Both the position numbers and the translations under genes were made by a program. Source: an uncultured Candidatus Berkelbacteria bacterium (GTDB taxonomy: Bacteria > Patescibacteriota > UBA1384 > CAILIB01). Taken from it: DNA of 53,145 nucleotides. Each line of letters starts with the position of its first letter. Within the stretch, counting starts at the first letter, position 1. The stretch is taken from assembly GCA_903834195.1 (NCBI GenBank), contig CAILIB010000015.1, forward strand, positions 1-53,145, in the 5' to 3' direction. Shown here piece by piece: positions 1-10,800 of this stretch. The notes beneath the pieces are model-generated. The model saw only the letters and a list, made by a program, of their open reading frames with translations, did not search any database and was not told where the DNA came from.

Positions 1-258
1 AATAAATATGGAAAGGCTGTGGTTTCTAACTCAGCGATGCAGGTACTTCTAAAACAAAGCACATCATCGATTGATGTTATCGCCAATGTGTTTAATCTTA
101 CTGAGCAAGAAAAGTACTTACTCCTTAATGCATCTGTTGGTGAAGGGTTATTTTTCGCCGGACTTAGTCACGTGGCAATTAAGGTAACTGCTTCATACAC
201 TGAGGATCAAATTATCACCTCAGATCCAAAGCAACTCTTAGCAATGCGCAACTCATAA
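1..258 (+). CDS. VirB4/TraC-like conjugal transfer ATPase, C-terminal end (partial)
   Basis: The frame is open from base 1 (reading NKYGKAVVSN...), so the gene begins upstream of the window and only about 85 C-terminal residues are seen. The segment with FNLTEQEKYLLL, GEGLFFAG and a closing SYTEDQIITSDP matches my recollection of the end of VirB4/TraC-type ATPases found in Patescibacteria. These energise type IV secretion-like machines at the cytoplasmic face of the membrane. The Walker motifs lie outside the window, so the call rests on this tail and on context. It is followed after 9 bp by a membrane protein gene and then four more same-strand genes. The 79-aa ORF starting at 19 in the track is only the part after a GTG codon, not a separate gene. 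Confidence 0.65.
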   Translation, partial: NKYGKAVVSNSAMQVLLKQSTSSIDVIANVFNLTEQEKYLLLNASVGEGLFFAGLSHVAIKVTASYTEDQIITSDPKQLLAMRNS

Positions 259-267
259 TCTTGAGAT

Positions 268-2484
268 ATGCCTGTTCAATCACCTGAACAATCTGAAAGA
301 GAAAACGACACTCCAGAAGCTGATCAAGAAGAAGTTGATCAGGGGATAGATCAGGCACCTGATCAGGAATTACCTGCACAAAATCTTGCGCCCAATCCGG
401 CTCAACAAGCACCCCAGCCATCACCTCAGCAACCGCCTATACAACAGGGAATTATTGATCAAATTAACGGACCTCAGCAATCTATAATTGATCAAATAGA
501 CACGCCAACCGAGCCATCTGCAGCGATGCGAAATCAGATTGATGGCATTGGGCGAGGTAAAGAACTGGGTAAGAATCCGTCGCGCCTTGAGAGTACTCCT
601 GACGATAAAGCTAGAAATGCACCACTTACTCCGCCGCCAGTTCTGAATAATGATGCACAGCCTACATCAACTGAGACAAACGATTTTTCAAAACCAGATT
701 CAGTCTATAAAGAACCAAATGCAAAACTACCAAATCCTGCCGTTCCAGGTTCAGAAGACGAACTAAAGAAACGTGCATCAGGTGATGACATTAACCCAAG
801 AGCACAGGTCCCTGCATATATTCCTGGTGCTCAAAAACTGAATGATGTAGCTGCTAGAGCTCAGGCTGCCAAGGATAAATACAATAAAACAAAAGAGAAT
901 ATTAATGCAGCTAAAAAAGCCGCAGCGACTGGGGACGTGTCCGAACTAACCAAGCAGGGGGTTCAAAAGATTGTTGGTGACAGTAAAGCTGGACAAGCCT
1001 TAGCTGGAGCAGCTAAGGATGCAGCAGATCTTGCCCAAGTGTTTGAAGGGAATTTCTTAAGAGCGATTCCTATAGTCAAGAAGTACGGTAAACCGCTCGC
1101 AATTCTAGCCCTCATGTTTATCATAGTCTGCAGTGCAATTGGCGCAGGACTATACGAAGCTGTACAGGGTGCTGGAGATGCAAGTGCACTGGTTGGAACT
1201 GGGAATATTATTAGTGGTTCATACTGCCAAGGTATGATGAATTACACTGATGTTCAACAAGGGGGTACTACAACTAGAATCTTTACGAGTGGAACTACTG
1301 GAAAGTTTTCAGAAGAGTCTCCGTTAGATCCAAATACTGGACACATTATTGAACAAGAAAATCCTGGTCCAGTATCTTTTATTGACTACTACATGTCACA
1401 ACCTGCAGATGTACGTGCGCAATGGGCCCCATACTACATTACCGCCCGCTGGCCATACATTGCATCAACTTTTGGGCCTGGTGGTGATAAGAGTGGCCCA
1501 GCGTATCATGAAACTCGTAATGGCTTTGCCGGACTACCAACGTCTAATCTTTACCAAGGAAAGCGCGTCATCATTTTCAGTCCCAAAACCAAAAAGGCTG
1601 TACTGGGCATTATTCTTGAGTTCGGACCTCAACCATGGACAGGATCTGAAGGCCATCCTGCCAGTGAATATAGTCAACAATTAGCCAACTGGAATACAGG
1701 TTCAAGTAATGGATTTCGAATTCAAGATCCACCAGGGTTTATCGAACGTGTTGCGGGTGGACCACCATCATTAGAAAAAGTTCTAGGAATTAATAACCAA
1801 GACACAATTGTGTACGGGTTTGCCCCTCCAGAACTACAGAACACAGCGCCAGGACCAATTAATTGCACTGTTGTTACTGCGGGGAGCGGTCCAACCAACG
1901 GAGCAACCCAACCACTTCCAGTACCACCAACAAACCAGTCGGCCGGCGGGCAATGTGGAATTGCTAGTACTATCTCTGTAGTTCGCTACTACAATCCAGC
2001 ATACAATGACACGGCGTACTATGATGCAGCAAACAACGCAGTTACAAAAGGTGCCACTACACTCTGTGTAAGTCCAAGTTACATTAACGATCACAGCGCT
2101 GGAAAAGTAAGTGATTTCACTCTTGCTACTGTTGAACGAAATAAGGGCTTTCCTACAGCAACATTTGATAACGTTAAACAGTCAGTACTGTCAGGTGACC
2201 CTGTAATTATGTACAGTGCCCCGGACGCCTTCTACCCACCTACCGCACAGTACAATCAACACATCTTTGTTATTACTGGGTATAATGCGAGTACTGATAC
2301 ATTCGACATTATGAGCCCTAACGGAAAAGCAGATATCTTCAACGGTGTGATCGATGGAATAGGTAGTCCAAAGGGTCAGAAAATTACCGCCGACTACCTC
2401 ATGTCTAAGACGACGAATATAGATTCTGCCTACGGAGGACATAGCTTCATGATTCGTAAAAAGTACTTACAAGTTTCGCCGTAA
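268..2484 (+). CDS. Membrane protein with Pro/Gln/Asp-rich N-terminus and C-terminal C39-like cysteine peptidase domain
   Basis: This is a 738-aa protein in three parts. Residues 1 to about 270 are disordered, rich in Pro, Gln and Asp, with IIDQI-type repeats near the start and an Ala/Lys-rich helical stretch around 190-260. One transmembrane helix lies near 272-298 (LAILALMFIIVCSAIGAG). The extracytoplasmic region ends in a papain-like C39_2-type domain. Its candidate catalytic residues are the Cys in GGQCGIAS (about 563), the His in QHIFVITGY (about 665) and the Asn in SPNG (about 685). Proteins of this fold cleave peptides, and here it could process a surface or cell-wall substrate. It sits 9 bp after the VirB4 tail and 7 bp before the next gene, so it is probably part of the same machine. 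The substrate is unknown. Confidence 0.6.
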   Translation: MPVQSPEQSERENDTPEADQEEVDQGIDQAPDQELPAQNLAPNPAQQAPQPSPQQPPIQQGIIDQINGPQQSIIDQIDTPTEPSAAMRNQIDGIGRGKELGKNPSRLESTPDDKARNAPLTPPPVLNNDAQPTSTETNDFSKPDSVYKEPNAKLPNPAVPGSEDELKKRASGDDINPRAQVPAYIPGAQKLNDVAARAQAAKDKYNKTKENINAAKKAAATGDVSELTKQGVQKIVGDSKAGQALAGAAKDAADLAQVFEGNFLRAIPIVKKYGKPLAILALMFIIVCSAIGAGLYEAVQGAGDASALVGTGNIISGSYCQGMMNYTDVQQGGTTTRIFTSGTTGKFSEESPLDPNTGHIIEQENPGPVSFIDYYMSQPADVRAQWAPYYITARWPYIASTFGPGGDKSGPAYHETRNGFAGLPTSNLYQGKRVIIFSPKTKKAVLGIILEFGPQPWTGSEGHPASEYSQQLANWNTGSSNGFRIQDPPGFIERVAGGPPSLEKVLGINNQDTIVYGFAPPELQNTAPGPINCTVVTAGSGPTNGATQPLPVPPTNQSAGGQCGIASTISVVRYYNPAYNDTAYYDAANNAVTKGATTLCVSPSYINDHSAGKVSDFTLATVERNKGFPTATFDNVKQSVLSGDPVIMYSAPDAFYPPTAQYNQHIFVITGYNASTDTFDIMSPNGKADIFNGVIDGIGSPKGQKITADYLMSKTTNIDSAYGGHSFMIRKKYLQVSP

Positions 2485-2491
2485 TATTCCA

Positions 2492-3751
2492 ATGGCAGAT
2501 ATCGAACACGCAAATCCATTCGCAAAAAATCGTCGAACAACCCTTGTTCGGAACGTTTTAGGATGGACAATTGCCATCGTAGTGATCGTAGGGGGCTTTG
2601 CCTACTTTACGAGAACCCAACAGAGTTCAATCCTCATTTTAGGATCGACCTCCGATGTGTCCATATCCTTAAATGGCCGAGCTGTACAGGGTAAAAATGA
2701 CCCTCGAGGTATTTCTGTACCTGTTTACTCAGGTGAGTACAGATTGACCCTTACCCGCCCAGATAACGAGCAATTTAGCCAAGATGTGAGCGTGCCGGCC
2801 GGTATTACTGTCTCAATTCGACCTGTCTACACACTGTACACACCACCCTCGTCACCATCCAATTCAAGCAATACAATCGACTACGTTGTTGCAACTCCAG
2901 ACCAAAAAAACATCTACTACCTTGGCGATGACCGAAGTCGGCTATACCGCATGGAAGTTTCCAATCGCTCTGTGATTCCACTCACTCAACAACCGCTTTC
3001 AGGCGTATCAGCAGTGGAGTGGTCAAACGATCCAAGTGTTGCTTTAGTCATACAAACGAATGGAATTTTCTTACAAGAAATTCCAAACTATGACTTCAAA
3101 GGACAACACATTGTCCATGTTGCTGATGACTTTCTCTCACCAAAATGGGACCCAAATGATAACTCGCGCATAGGCGCTGCATACTTTGCTAAGTCGGGTG
3201 AGAAATCACTTGTTCTCGTTGATAAACGTTTTACAACCATTGACCGTAAAGCTGATCTTAGCAACTTCACCAATCCTAAAATTATCTGGTCACCTGATAG
3301 CAAGTACATTGCGGTTATCAATCGTGCAAACGATCCACTCCAGAACAACCTCTGGCTGTACAACCTCTCAACTGGCGAGTTTCGCGCACTGACTTCTGCA
3401 GGTACAGTTCTTGATGCAAGCTTTAGCCCGGGCAGCAATGCAATTTTGTATGAAACCCTGACAAACAATGAACATACCTTACGCGCAAAAAGTGTTGCAA
3501 CGGGAACTGACTTCGCAGTTTCATTCTCAAATACAGTTAAACAAACTGCCTGGAGAGATGATGCAAGTTTTTACACTACAGGAAGTACTAATAACAGCCT
3601 TTCAATACACTCATTGAATGGAGACGCCCAAGATATTACGTACTCTGGACCATCAACAAGCACAATCAGAGGGATGTTCTATTTCAGCAGCTCGCAGACT
3701 TTGGTATTCTATACAGAGAATACAGTTTACACAGTCAGCTTGAACGGTTAG
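2492..3751 (+). CDS. PEGA-domain protein with beta-propeller-like repeats, membrane anchored
   Basis: This is a 419-aa protein with a short cytoplasmic head and one transmembrane helix at about 20-40 (NVLGWTIAIVVIVGGFAYF). Next is a PEGA-type beta domain at about 48-105, with ISLNGRAVQGK, GISVPVYSGEYRLTL and SVPAGITVSI. The rest resembles TolB/WD40-like blades with repeated patterns such as IIWSPDSKYIAVI and DASFSPGSNAILYE. PEGA domains are usually surface or envelope beta modules, and the propeller suggests protein-protein contact outside the membrane. The gene begins 7 bp after the C39-like gene and ends 25 bp before the next, consistent with an operon. No catalytic motif is visible. It is probably a structural or scaffold component of the VirB4-linked apparatus. 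Confidence 0.6.
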   Translation: MADIEHANPFAKNRRTTLVRNVLGWTIAIVVIVGGFAYFTRTQQSSILILGSTSDVSISLNGRAVQGKNDPRGISVPVYSGEYRLTLTRPDNEQFSQDVSVPAGITVSIRPVYTLYTPPSSPSNSSNTIDYVVATPDQKNIYYLGDDRSRLYRMEVSNRSVIPLTQQPLSGVSAVEWSNDPSVALVIQTNGIFLQEIPNYDFKGQHIVHVADDFLSPKWDPNDNSRIGAAYFAKSGEKSLVLVDKRFTTIDRKADLSNFTNPKIIWSPDSKYIAVINRANDPLQNNLWLYNLSTGEFRALTSAGTVLDASFSPGSNAILYETLTNNEHTLRAKSVATGTDFAVSFSNTVKQTAWRDDASFYTTGSTNNSLSIHSLNGDAQDITYSGPSTSTIRGMFYFSSSQTLVFYTENTVYTVSLNG

Positions 3752-3776
3752 TAATTCTGCCAGGAACAAAGGGGAT

Positions 3777-4820
3777 ATGGCGAACGACTCAGGAAGTGGA
3801 GGGGGTGGAGGATTAGTTATAGCACTCATTGCGGCTTTTGCTGCAGGTCCTCTTATTATCCTTATCTTACTTGCCATGGGTTTTGCACAAGATGGCCCAA
3901 GTCCAAAAGGCAGTAGTAAACCCCAAACCATTGACCCAGCTCCAACCTCAAAAGATCAGCCGGCCTTAGCAACGTTTGATCGCAGTGTAGACCCAAAAAA
4001 CTGGCTCGCAAAAAATGGGAGTAACTTATCTGATATAAGTACCCAGTTTCAGAACCAGGATAAGGCCATGTCTGATGGCGTAGCATTCGAAGGTGCACCC
4101 GGTGACCGCGTCACTAAGATGAAAGCACAGCTCAAGATTATGATTGCTGACATTACAGCAATCCAACAAGCAAAAGCAGCCTCACCTGACCAGATTAAAA
4201 AAACTGCCAAGCTCATCACTGACTGGGGAGTCTATGACAATCTCCGCATTATCGCCACTGCAGCAACACTTGCAGATCAGGCAATTGCACTTGTAACCCA
4301 AAACAAAAATGGAACTGGGGATATTGCATATATTGCGTCTCGCCCTGTGATTGTAATCAATAACACAGACCCAAAAGGCCTCGACACATCTGGATTCATC
4401 GTATATTCACTTATCAAAACAAGAATATTTCACGGTAACGATCAGCCAAGTGTTGATATGTTTTACACCAGATACAGCACTGATACACGATTTACTCTTG
4501 TTGACTCAGCACTCAATAGCCGGATTGACGACAGCAAAGCACAAGGCGAACTTCAAAAGGGCGACATTGTGCTGACGAGTACTGGAGATGTGAGTAGTGC
4601 TGATAACGCCCAAAACGTAAACCAGGCGTTTATGTATATAGGAGCAGGACATTCTGAGGGCGATGTTGTTGAGTCAACTGTTTCAGGATCAAAGACTGGA
4701 CCTCAGTTCGACACCTTAAACAACCACCTATCCAGCGGAACAGTTGGTGCAAAACAGAAGATCCAGGTCATTCTACGTTTAGCCACTCCTTCACCATCCA
4801 CAACAACTCCTACACTGTGA
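3777..4820 (+). CDS. Membrane-anchored NlpC/P60-like protein with apparently lost catalytic residues
   Basis: This is a 347-aa protein. A Gly-rich start is followed by one transmembrane helix (about 12-37), a Pro/Ser/Lys linker and a helical domain (about 75-185). The C-terminal region from about 185 follows the order of NlpC/P60 (C40) hydrolases: GLDTSGFIVYS where active members have DCSGFV, then LQKGDIVLTS like LxpGDLvf, then QAFMYIGAG where active members have HVGIYIGnG. Thr204 therefore stands in place of the nucleophile Cys, and Gln283 in place of the His. If the alignment is right this is a pseudoenzyme that may bind rather than cut peptidoglycan. The stop overlaps the GTG start of the next gene (GTGA), which implies translational coupling with the giant protein. 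Confidence 0.5.
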   Translation: MANDSGSGGGGGLVIALIAAFAAGPLIILILLAMGFAQDGPSPKGSSKPQTIDPAPTSKDQPALATFDRSVDPKNWLAKNGSNLSDISTQFQNQDKAMSDGVAFEGAPGDRVTKMKAQLKIMIADITAIQQAKAASPDQIKKTAKLITDWGVYDNLRIIATAATLADQAIALVTQNKNGTGDIAYIASRPVIVINNTDPKGLDTSGFIVYSLIKTRIFHGNDQPSVDMFYTRYSTDTRFTLVDSALNSRIDDSKAQGELQKGDIVLTSTGDVSSADNAQNVNQAFMYIGAGHSEGDVVESTVSGSKTGPQFDTLNNHLSSGTVGAKQKIQVILRLATPSPSTTTPTL

Positions 4821-7800
4821 GAATTCTCAGCAAAATAATTTGTTGCATTCTGGTTGAACTCTTATTGGTTAACAGTGCGGCTTTTGCAATTCCACTTGCT
4901 CTCGCAGCATCTTCCAGCACTGATGCGAGCGCATATACACTGACAGGATGCACACTTCCAACTTTCTCAACCACTCCAGTTACGTCTGCAACTGTATCTG
5001 ACCCTGCTCTGGTTGAAGATGTAGCTAGTTCAAGCGTAGTAGGGTTTAACTTGGATTTTGAAGGCGGAGAACCACTCTACAATTCTGGCCAGATAAACAC
5101 AATTCTCCAGTCCTTTTCCAAAACCAACGGGGGAACATTTGATTCAGCTACAAATACGTGGACATTTTGTACTAATCAAAATATGGACCGCCTATTCTCA
5201 GGTATTCCTACAAATTCTACCGAACAGCAGTACCTAGATACACTGCAAGATCCATTACCAAAAATATCGATGAGCGATCTCGATCGCTACGCTATTGAAG
5301 GTGAACCATGTCGACTCTTTATCACTGCCACAGGCCAATGTGACGAAACGCTCGTTCCAGATCTCGATGCTACTGGAAAGCAAAAGCTGAACGATGATGG
5401 CACCCCAGCCATGAAGCCAAAGTATTTCGATGATATTTTTACTGCCGGTGCCTCAAAGAATCACTGGGATGCACCTAAAGCAGATGTTAGAATTCTTAAA
5501 ACATTGGTTTATCTAACCACTCCAACTGATCTTGGAGGTGCGAACCACGAGAGTATTACAGTATCCCGCATCATTCAGACAGCAAACAAAAGCACTGAGA
5601 TTGTCGACCCAACGTTAGCTAGTGAAGATACGAGCCAGATTGCTGCCCATAGCTACGACATGGACAACCCTGAACATCCGGTAAAACTGTCTCAGGCGAT
5701 GGATATTAGTGCGATTGACACACTACGTGTCACAACTCGCGTAACAGAACAACGTCGCGCCTGTATTGGCGGGGGAGGGATCAGTTTTGGAAGTAGCTGT
5801 GATAAAGTAACCTACAACTATTCTGCTAGTCCGATCAAAGTATCATGGCAAACTGACGCAGGTGCTGCACAGTCAAGTGTACCTACTGACCTTTACCACG
5901 GTTCACTCTCTTTGTTTAGCGCAGGTCTTGGCAGCCTGCTCAACGATATGAATTTAAATACTACGATTGATCCTACTAAGATCAGTCTTAGTAACTTAGG
6001 AGATGTGAGCAAACTAATTGGAAGCACACTATTAAGCCAATCACTTAACACTCCTGGAAAATCCATTACTGGATGGGACGCCAATTCTACATTAGATTCT
6101 ATCGGCAGATCATATATTGCGGATCAATTAGGACTTCCTGACGGAGCATTATCAGATGGAAATACCACTGATGATATTACTCAAAATATTGGTGAAACCG
6201 CAGTTGAAAACGCCTATGACCTTCCTCATGGATCACTAAAAGGTGCAACTTCAGCCGACATTTGGACAAATGTAGGTCAACGATACCTTGAAGACGTTCT
6301 TGATATTCAACCTAATACACTTACACCTCAACAATACACAACAGCCGGATTGTTAGAGAAAATTGGTCAAGGCAAAATTGAAAAAGCACTTGCATTACAA
6401 CCTACAAGCTTTAGTTCAAACACGTGGGCCACAGATATTGCACCTGCTAAAAATAGTTCTGAGTTTACTAAAGAAAATGCAGGACATCTCGACGATGTTC
6501 TCGGCATTGGGTTCCAAGATACCAATGGGTCATCCAAAAATGTTAACGGATTTACCCCGGGCGATTTCAACGATGCAACTAAAACGCTTCTAAGTAACCC
6601 AACTCCAGCTGCGGTTTCCAAGTATAAGCAACTTATTGGTAGTCGGACAATCGAAAGTAGCATGGGTCGCTTTACCCCTGGTACAGCTTCTGGATCCACA
6701 GCAAAGGCTGAAACTGCGGCGTTCCTACCTGAAATTCTGTCTGCATTCGGAATTACCCTTTACGCAACTCCATTTGGAGTACCTTCTGGTGAAACATTAC
6801 TCTTTGACACAACCAAAGTTACCGGCGCACGAGTTACCTATGGCGCCACAAGTAATGAGACCACAGAAGCCTTAATTAGCAGTGGTATATATACTCGTGA
6901 TCAGATAATTGCACTCACAAAACAAATTTGTGATCTCATTTCGTCTGAAACACTCATTCCGTTTTCCTCACTTCCGAGAGATCTTCAGACTATATTCCAA
7001 AATGGAAACAAGTTTTCTCCAGCTAACTTCCCACCTACTTCACCTTCACAAGCCCCTCAGACTCTTAATACTGTTCTGACGACCTGGCAAATACCTATTC
7101 AAACACTGTTAAATTCAGTAACCAGCCGATTAAACTCCTCGAGCACTGTTGGAACCAACGAAGATGTTCCTACTCTTTTATCTGCTCAAAAAGCTCTCAG
7201 CACCGCAGTGGGAAGTATTAAACAGTATACTGACGGATTACTTACAACTATTGATATCCAAAATCAGAGCGGGCAAAGTGCTGCGCTGAACCTCCCTGGT
7301 ACCGTCTATGCAAGCAATCCGGATGGGACATTCAACACATCCCAAAAAATTATTTCAAGCGACCCGGTCACTACACTATTGAGTGGCAACCTTACTACTG
7401 GAGAACTTTCTCTTATTGGAAAACTGATAATCACTCAGAAGATTATTCCAGACCGACTTTCACAACGCCTAGCTCTTAGCCAAATAGTACAGAGCGAAAG
7501 CACAACGTATGGCGCATTTAACTCATTTGGTGTTGACCCAGGCAGTTGGACTACTAAAGGTTTCGACGACTACGACTTTGAGCGCATCTTTACTAAAGGA
7601 CTTGCGCAAAATGTATTTGATCGTATTGGCAAACTTCAGTTACTCCAAACAACTTGGAACATAACCAATCTCCAACCTCTTTCTGGACAAGGCTCAGTGA
7701 GCAACTCAGCAATGGACCAGATCAATGTCAAACTAAGCCAGGCAGCAAGTGGCTATGCGTTTTATAAAAATGACTTTGATCTATTAAAAAGTGCTATCAC

Positions 7801-10800
7801 TGAGCTCATTAATGGATTAAGCGGTTCAGACAATCTAAAAACTGCGCTAAAGGCGATTGGAGACACGACTACAACACTCTCAATCGGTGGTATTCGTGAC
7901 GCTGCACAAAAATACGAGGTTATTCTTAATAATCCTGCACTCAAAAAGGCAACCGGCGCCACACAAAGTAGCCTCAGTAAAGCCACACCACTCGTACAAG
8001 AGCTAATTGCAGGACACCCTCTCTCTTTCAGTCAAACTGCTGAAGTATCACAATCGGGGACGAACAGCTCTCCTCAAGCCAATAAGAATGCTGACGGATG
8101 TCTTGTTGTGGGAACATTCCGAGACATGATCAGTAATAACCAAGATATTAGCTCACTCATCAAATCGAGTGCTGGTTGTCGTGTTGATGATGCCTTCAAC
8201 CTTCCTGTCGGCTCGATGACTGTCTGGATAAACTCTAATGACAATTCATATAACGGTTTTGCAAAAGCAATTGGAACTTCATTAGAGAAAAATAATACCA
8301 CCCAAATTAGTGATAGTGATTTAGCAGCAGAGGGGAATAAAATTGTTAGTTCAAACTCAGTAAGCTCACTTACTGCTGGAATTCCAGGCGCTGGAGTTGG
8401 TGGTGGATTTAAGGCACAAGACGTGTTCAATGTTCTCAGTGGATATGCAAGTAACACACTCGAGAAAATGGGTACCACAATGGTAGATAACTACCTGAAC
8501 TGGGACACCGGGACTGCCGAAACGCTCGTTAATCCTCGCTGTACTGATCAAACCACCCAAACTATTACTTCATGTGGTCGCACCGACGCAAGTACTAAGC
8601 GTACTCAGGTGATGGCAACCATGGGATTAAAAGAGCTTGGCGATGCACTTAACTTCCCAACTAGCCTCACGCTCAGTTCTTCTCAAAGTTTTGTAAAAAG
8701 CTTTGGCAACGCACGTATTAGTGAAATTCTCGGCTTAGCACAAAACAGTTTTACCGGCTCATTCAAGAATATTATTGCTGCAAACGCAGGCCACCTCGAT
8801 AATCTCCTCAATAGTCTTTCTTGGTACCAAAATCCAGAAATCCGCAATCTTCAAGATATTCAACGATCTCTTCAAGGATATGTAGACGGCAACGGCACTG
8901 TTGGGGATCAATCAAGCGTAGCGGCCGCCCAATCTACATTAACTAGTGTAAGTTCATCACTCGACTCGTTTTACAACACAGTCCTTGGTACCATTACTGA
9001 CCCAGGAAGTAGTGTGTATGGAAAAGATACTACTGCCACAGGAACAACAGCTGACACGATCACAACAGCTGAAGCAAAAGCTGTATCATCGAGCATTTCT
9101 CAGCTCAAGAGTCTTTCCCAAAACTCCTCAATCGGTGATGATCTGCGCAATCAACTTGATGGTACACAACAATCACTCACTTCATCCGGTATCGGGAGTG
9201 ACTCGTGGAACACAAAAGAAAAATCTGCAGTACTTCTTCAGATGTCGAGTTACACAAATCGAATCGGCAGTCTTGGTTCACAATTAGGTGTTTCAGGTGA
9301 TGCATTCCAAAAACTTATTACCGGATCGTTAGACGGCGACTCTATCTCAGTAACAGAAGCAGATAAAGATATTACAAACTCACTTGTTTCAACAGCTACG
9401 AACAAGCTTCTCGCAAACACTCCTTTTGCCAGTTTAACTGATACATTCACAGCGCTTACAAAAGGCCCTGGATGTGACCGTGGGGTTGGATTTAAGGACT
9501 TTCTCCTCGGAACCGGCCCAGATACCGACTTGTCTGATATGTCGAACTGGGGATGTTCTAGTGAAACACTTGGTTCAACAAGTCTTTCTTCATTACTTAC
9601 AGGAAGTGACACAACTTCTACCACATTACGCACCAATCTCTACGACCACCTCCTTAGTCGCAGCTTCGGAATGAATGTCGAGAAAAAGTTGAACTTTGAA
9701 CCTGGAACTATTCGTGCAATTTTCCTCAATCCTTGGGAAGCAAAAGATATTGCCATTGACCAAGGTATCCGTACGATTGGTGCACAAATGCTGAACTTAA
9801 ATTCTCAAGCAAAATTCTCATCTGCCGAAGCTGGCATCTTTAATGGTTTTCGAAACTCGATTATGGCTGGGTTCTGCCCGGTAAATCCGCTTGCTGATTT
9901 GTCTGATTCTCAGAAGAACCAGAGTAAATCGAGTATTGGAATGTGTTCACTCAATTTCAACTCAACCCGTGCACTCGGTGCATTTGAAGGCAGTCTAAAC
10001 CAGGTTCTCGATGACGAACTTAAGAATGGTGGTGGAACAGGTCATAATATTGGACTAACTGACCTTGCAGTAGCATTTGCAGGTGGAATGGATGGCATAT
10101 ATTACCTTGGTGCTGCCGAGATCGCTAAGAATCTCAACATTACCCTTGGAAGCGGCTCAGGTTCTCAAAAGTTTAAGATCAACTTTACTGATATTCGTAA
10201 TGCTTTCGGCGGAACAGCTCTCAGTTCGCAAGACTTGAGCAATGCAGCTCAAACACAACAATCCGACTTCGTCCGAAACTATTACGTCCAATCTGGCTAT
10301 GACCCTTCAACCTTTGATAATGGTGCTGGGGGCATCATTGATATGGGCGGAATGAGCAATCAACAGGTGCTCAACATCTTCAACTCTGATCCGAATATTT
10401 CAAGTACTCAGCGAAGTTACTTGTTAGATACCCAAGCTGGAGTTGGTCAATCGAATGCATCACAGCAAATAAAAGAAGGTGCTCAGCTTCGCCTTCAGTA
10501 TCAGTCGTACGATGCTGCTGCGTACAAACTTGATCCTAATATTCCACAAGGATTTAGCTACGCCATGTTGCGAGGCACTAGTACTGACCGGGCACACTAC
10601 CTTGGCCTATACCTTGCAAATACACTAAACTTCTCCAAGAATCTCTTCGGCGGTTCTGGATTAACCAATGAAATGCTGGTTAATCTTTCCCAATACGCCA
10701 TCACATGTTTCACCGCAAACAGTGGTGCAACATGTAATCAAAGCCTAGTAACTCCACAGAGCCTCGGCCTCCTGGACAAATGGTTTGATGGCCAAGCTGG

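Noticed and set aside
8074-8478. 134-aa minus-strand ORF
   Set aside because: A shadow within the giant gene, with low-complexity composition and no neighbours in its frame.
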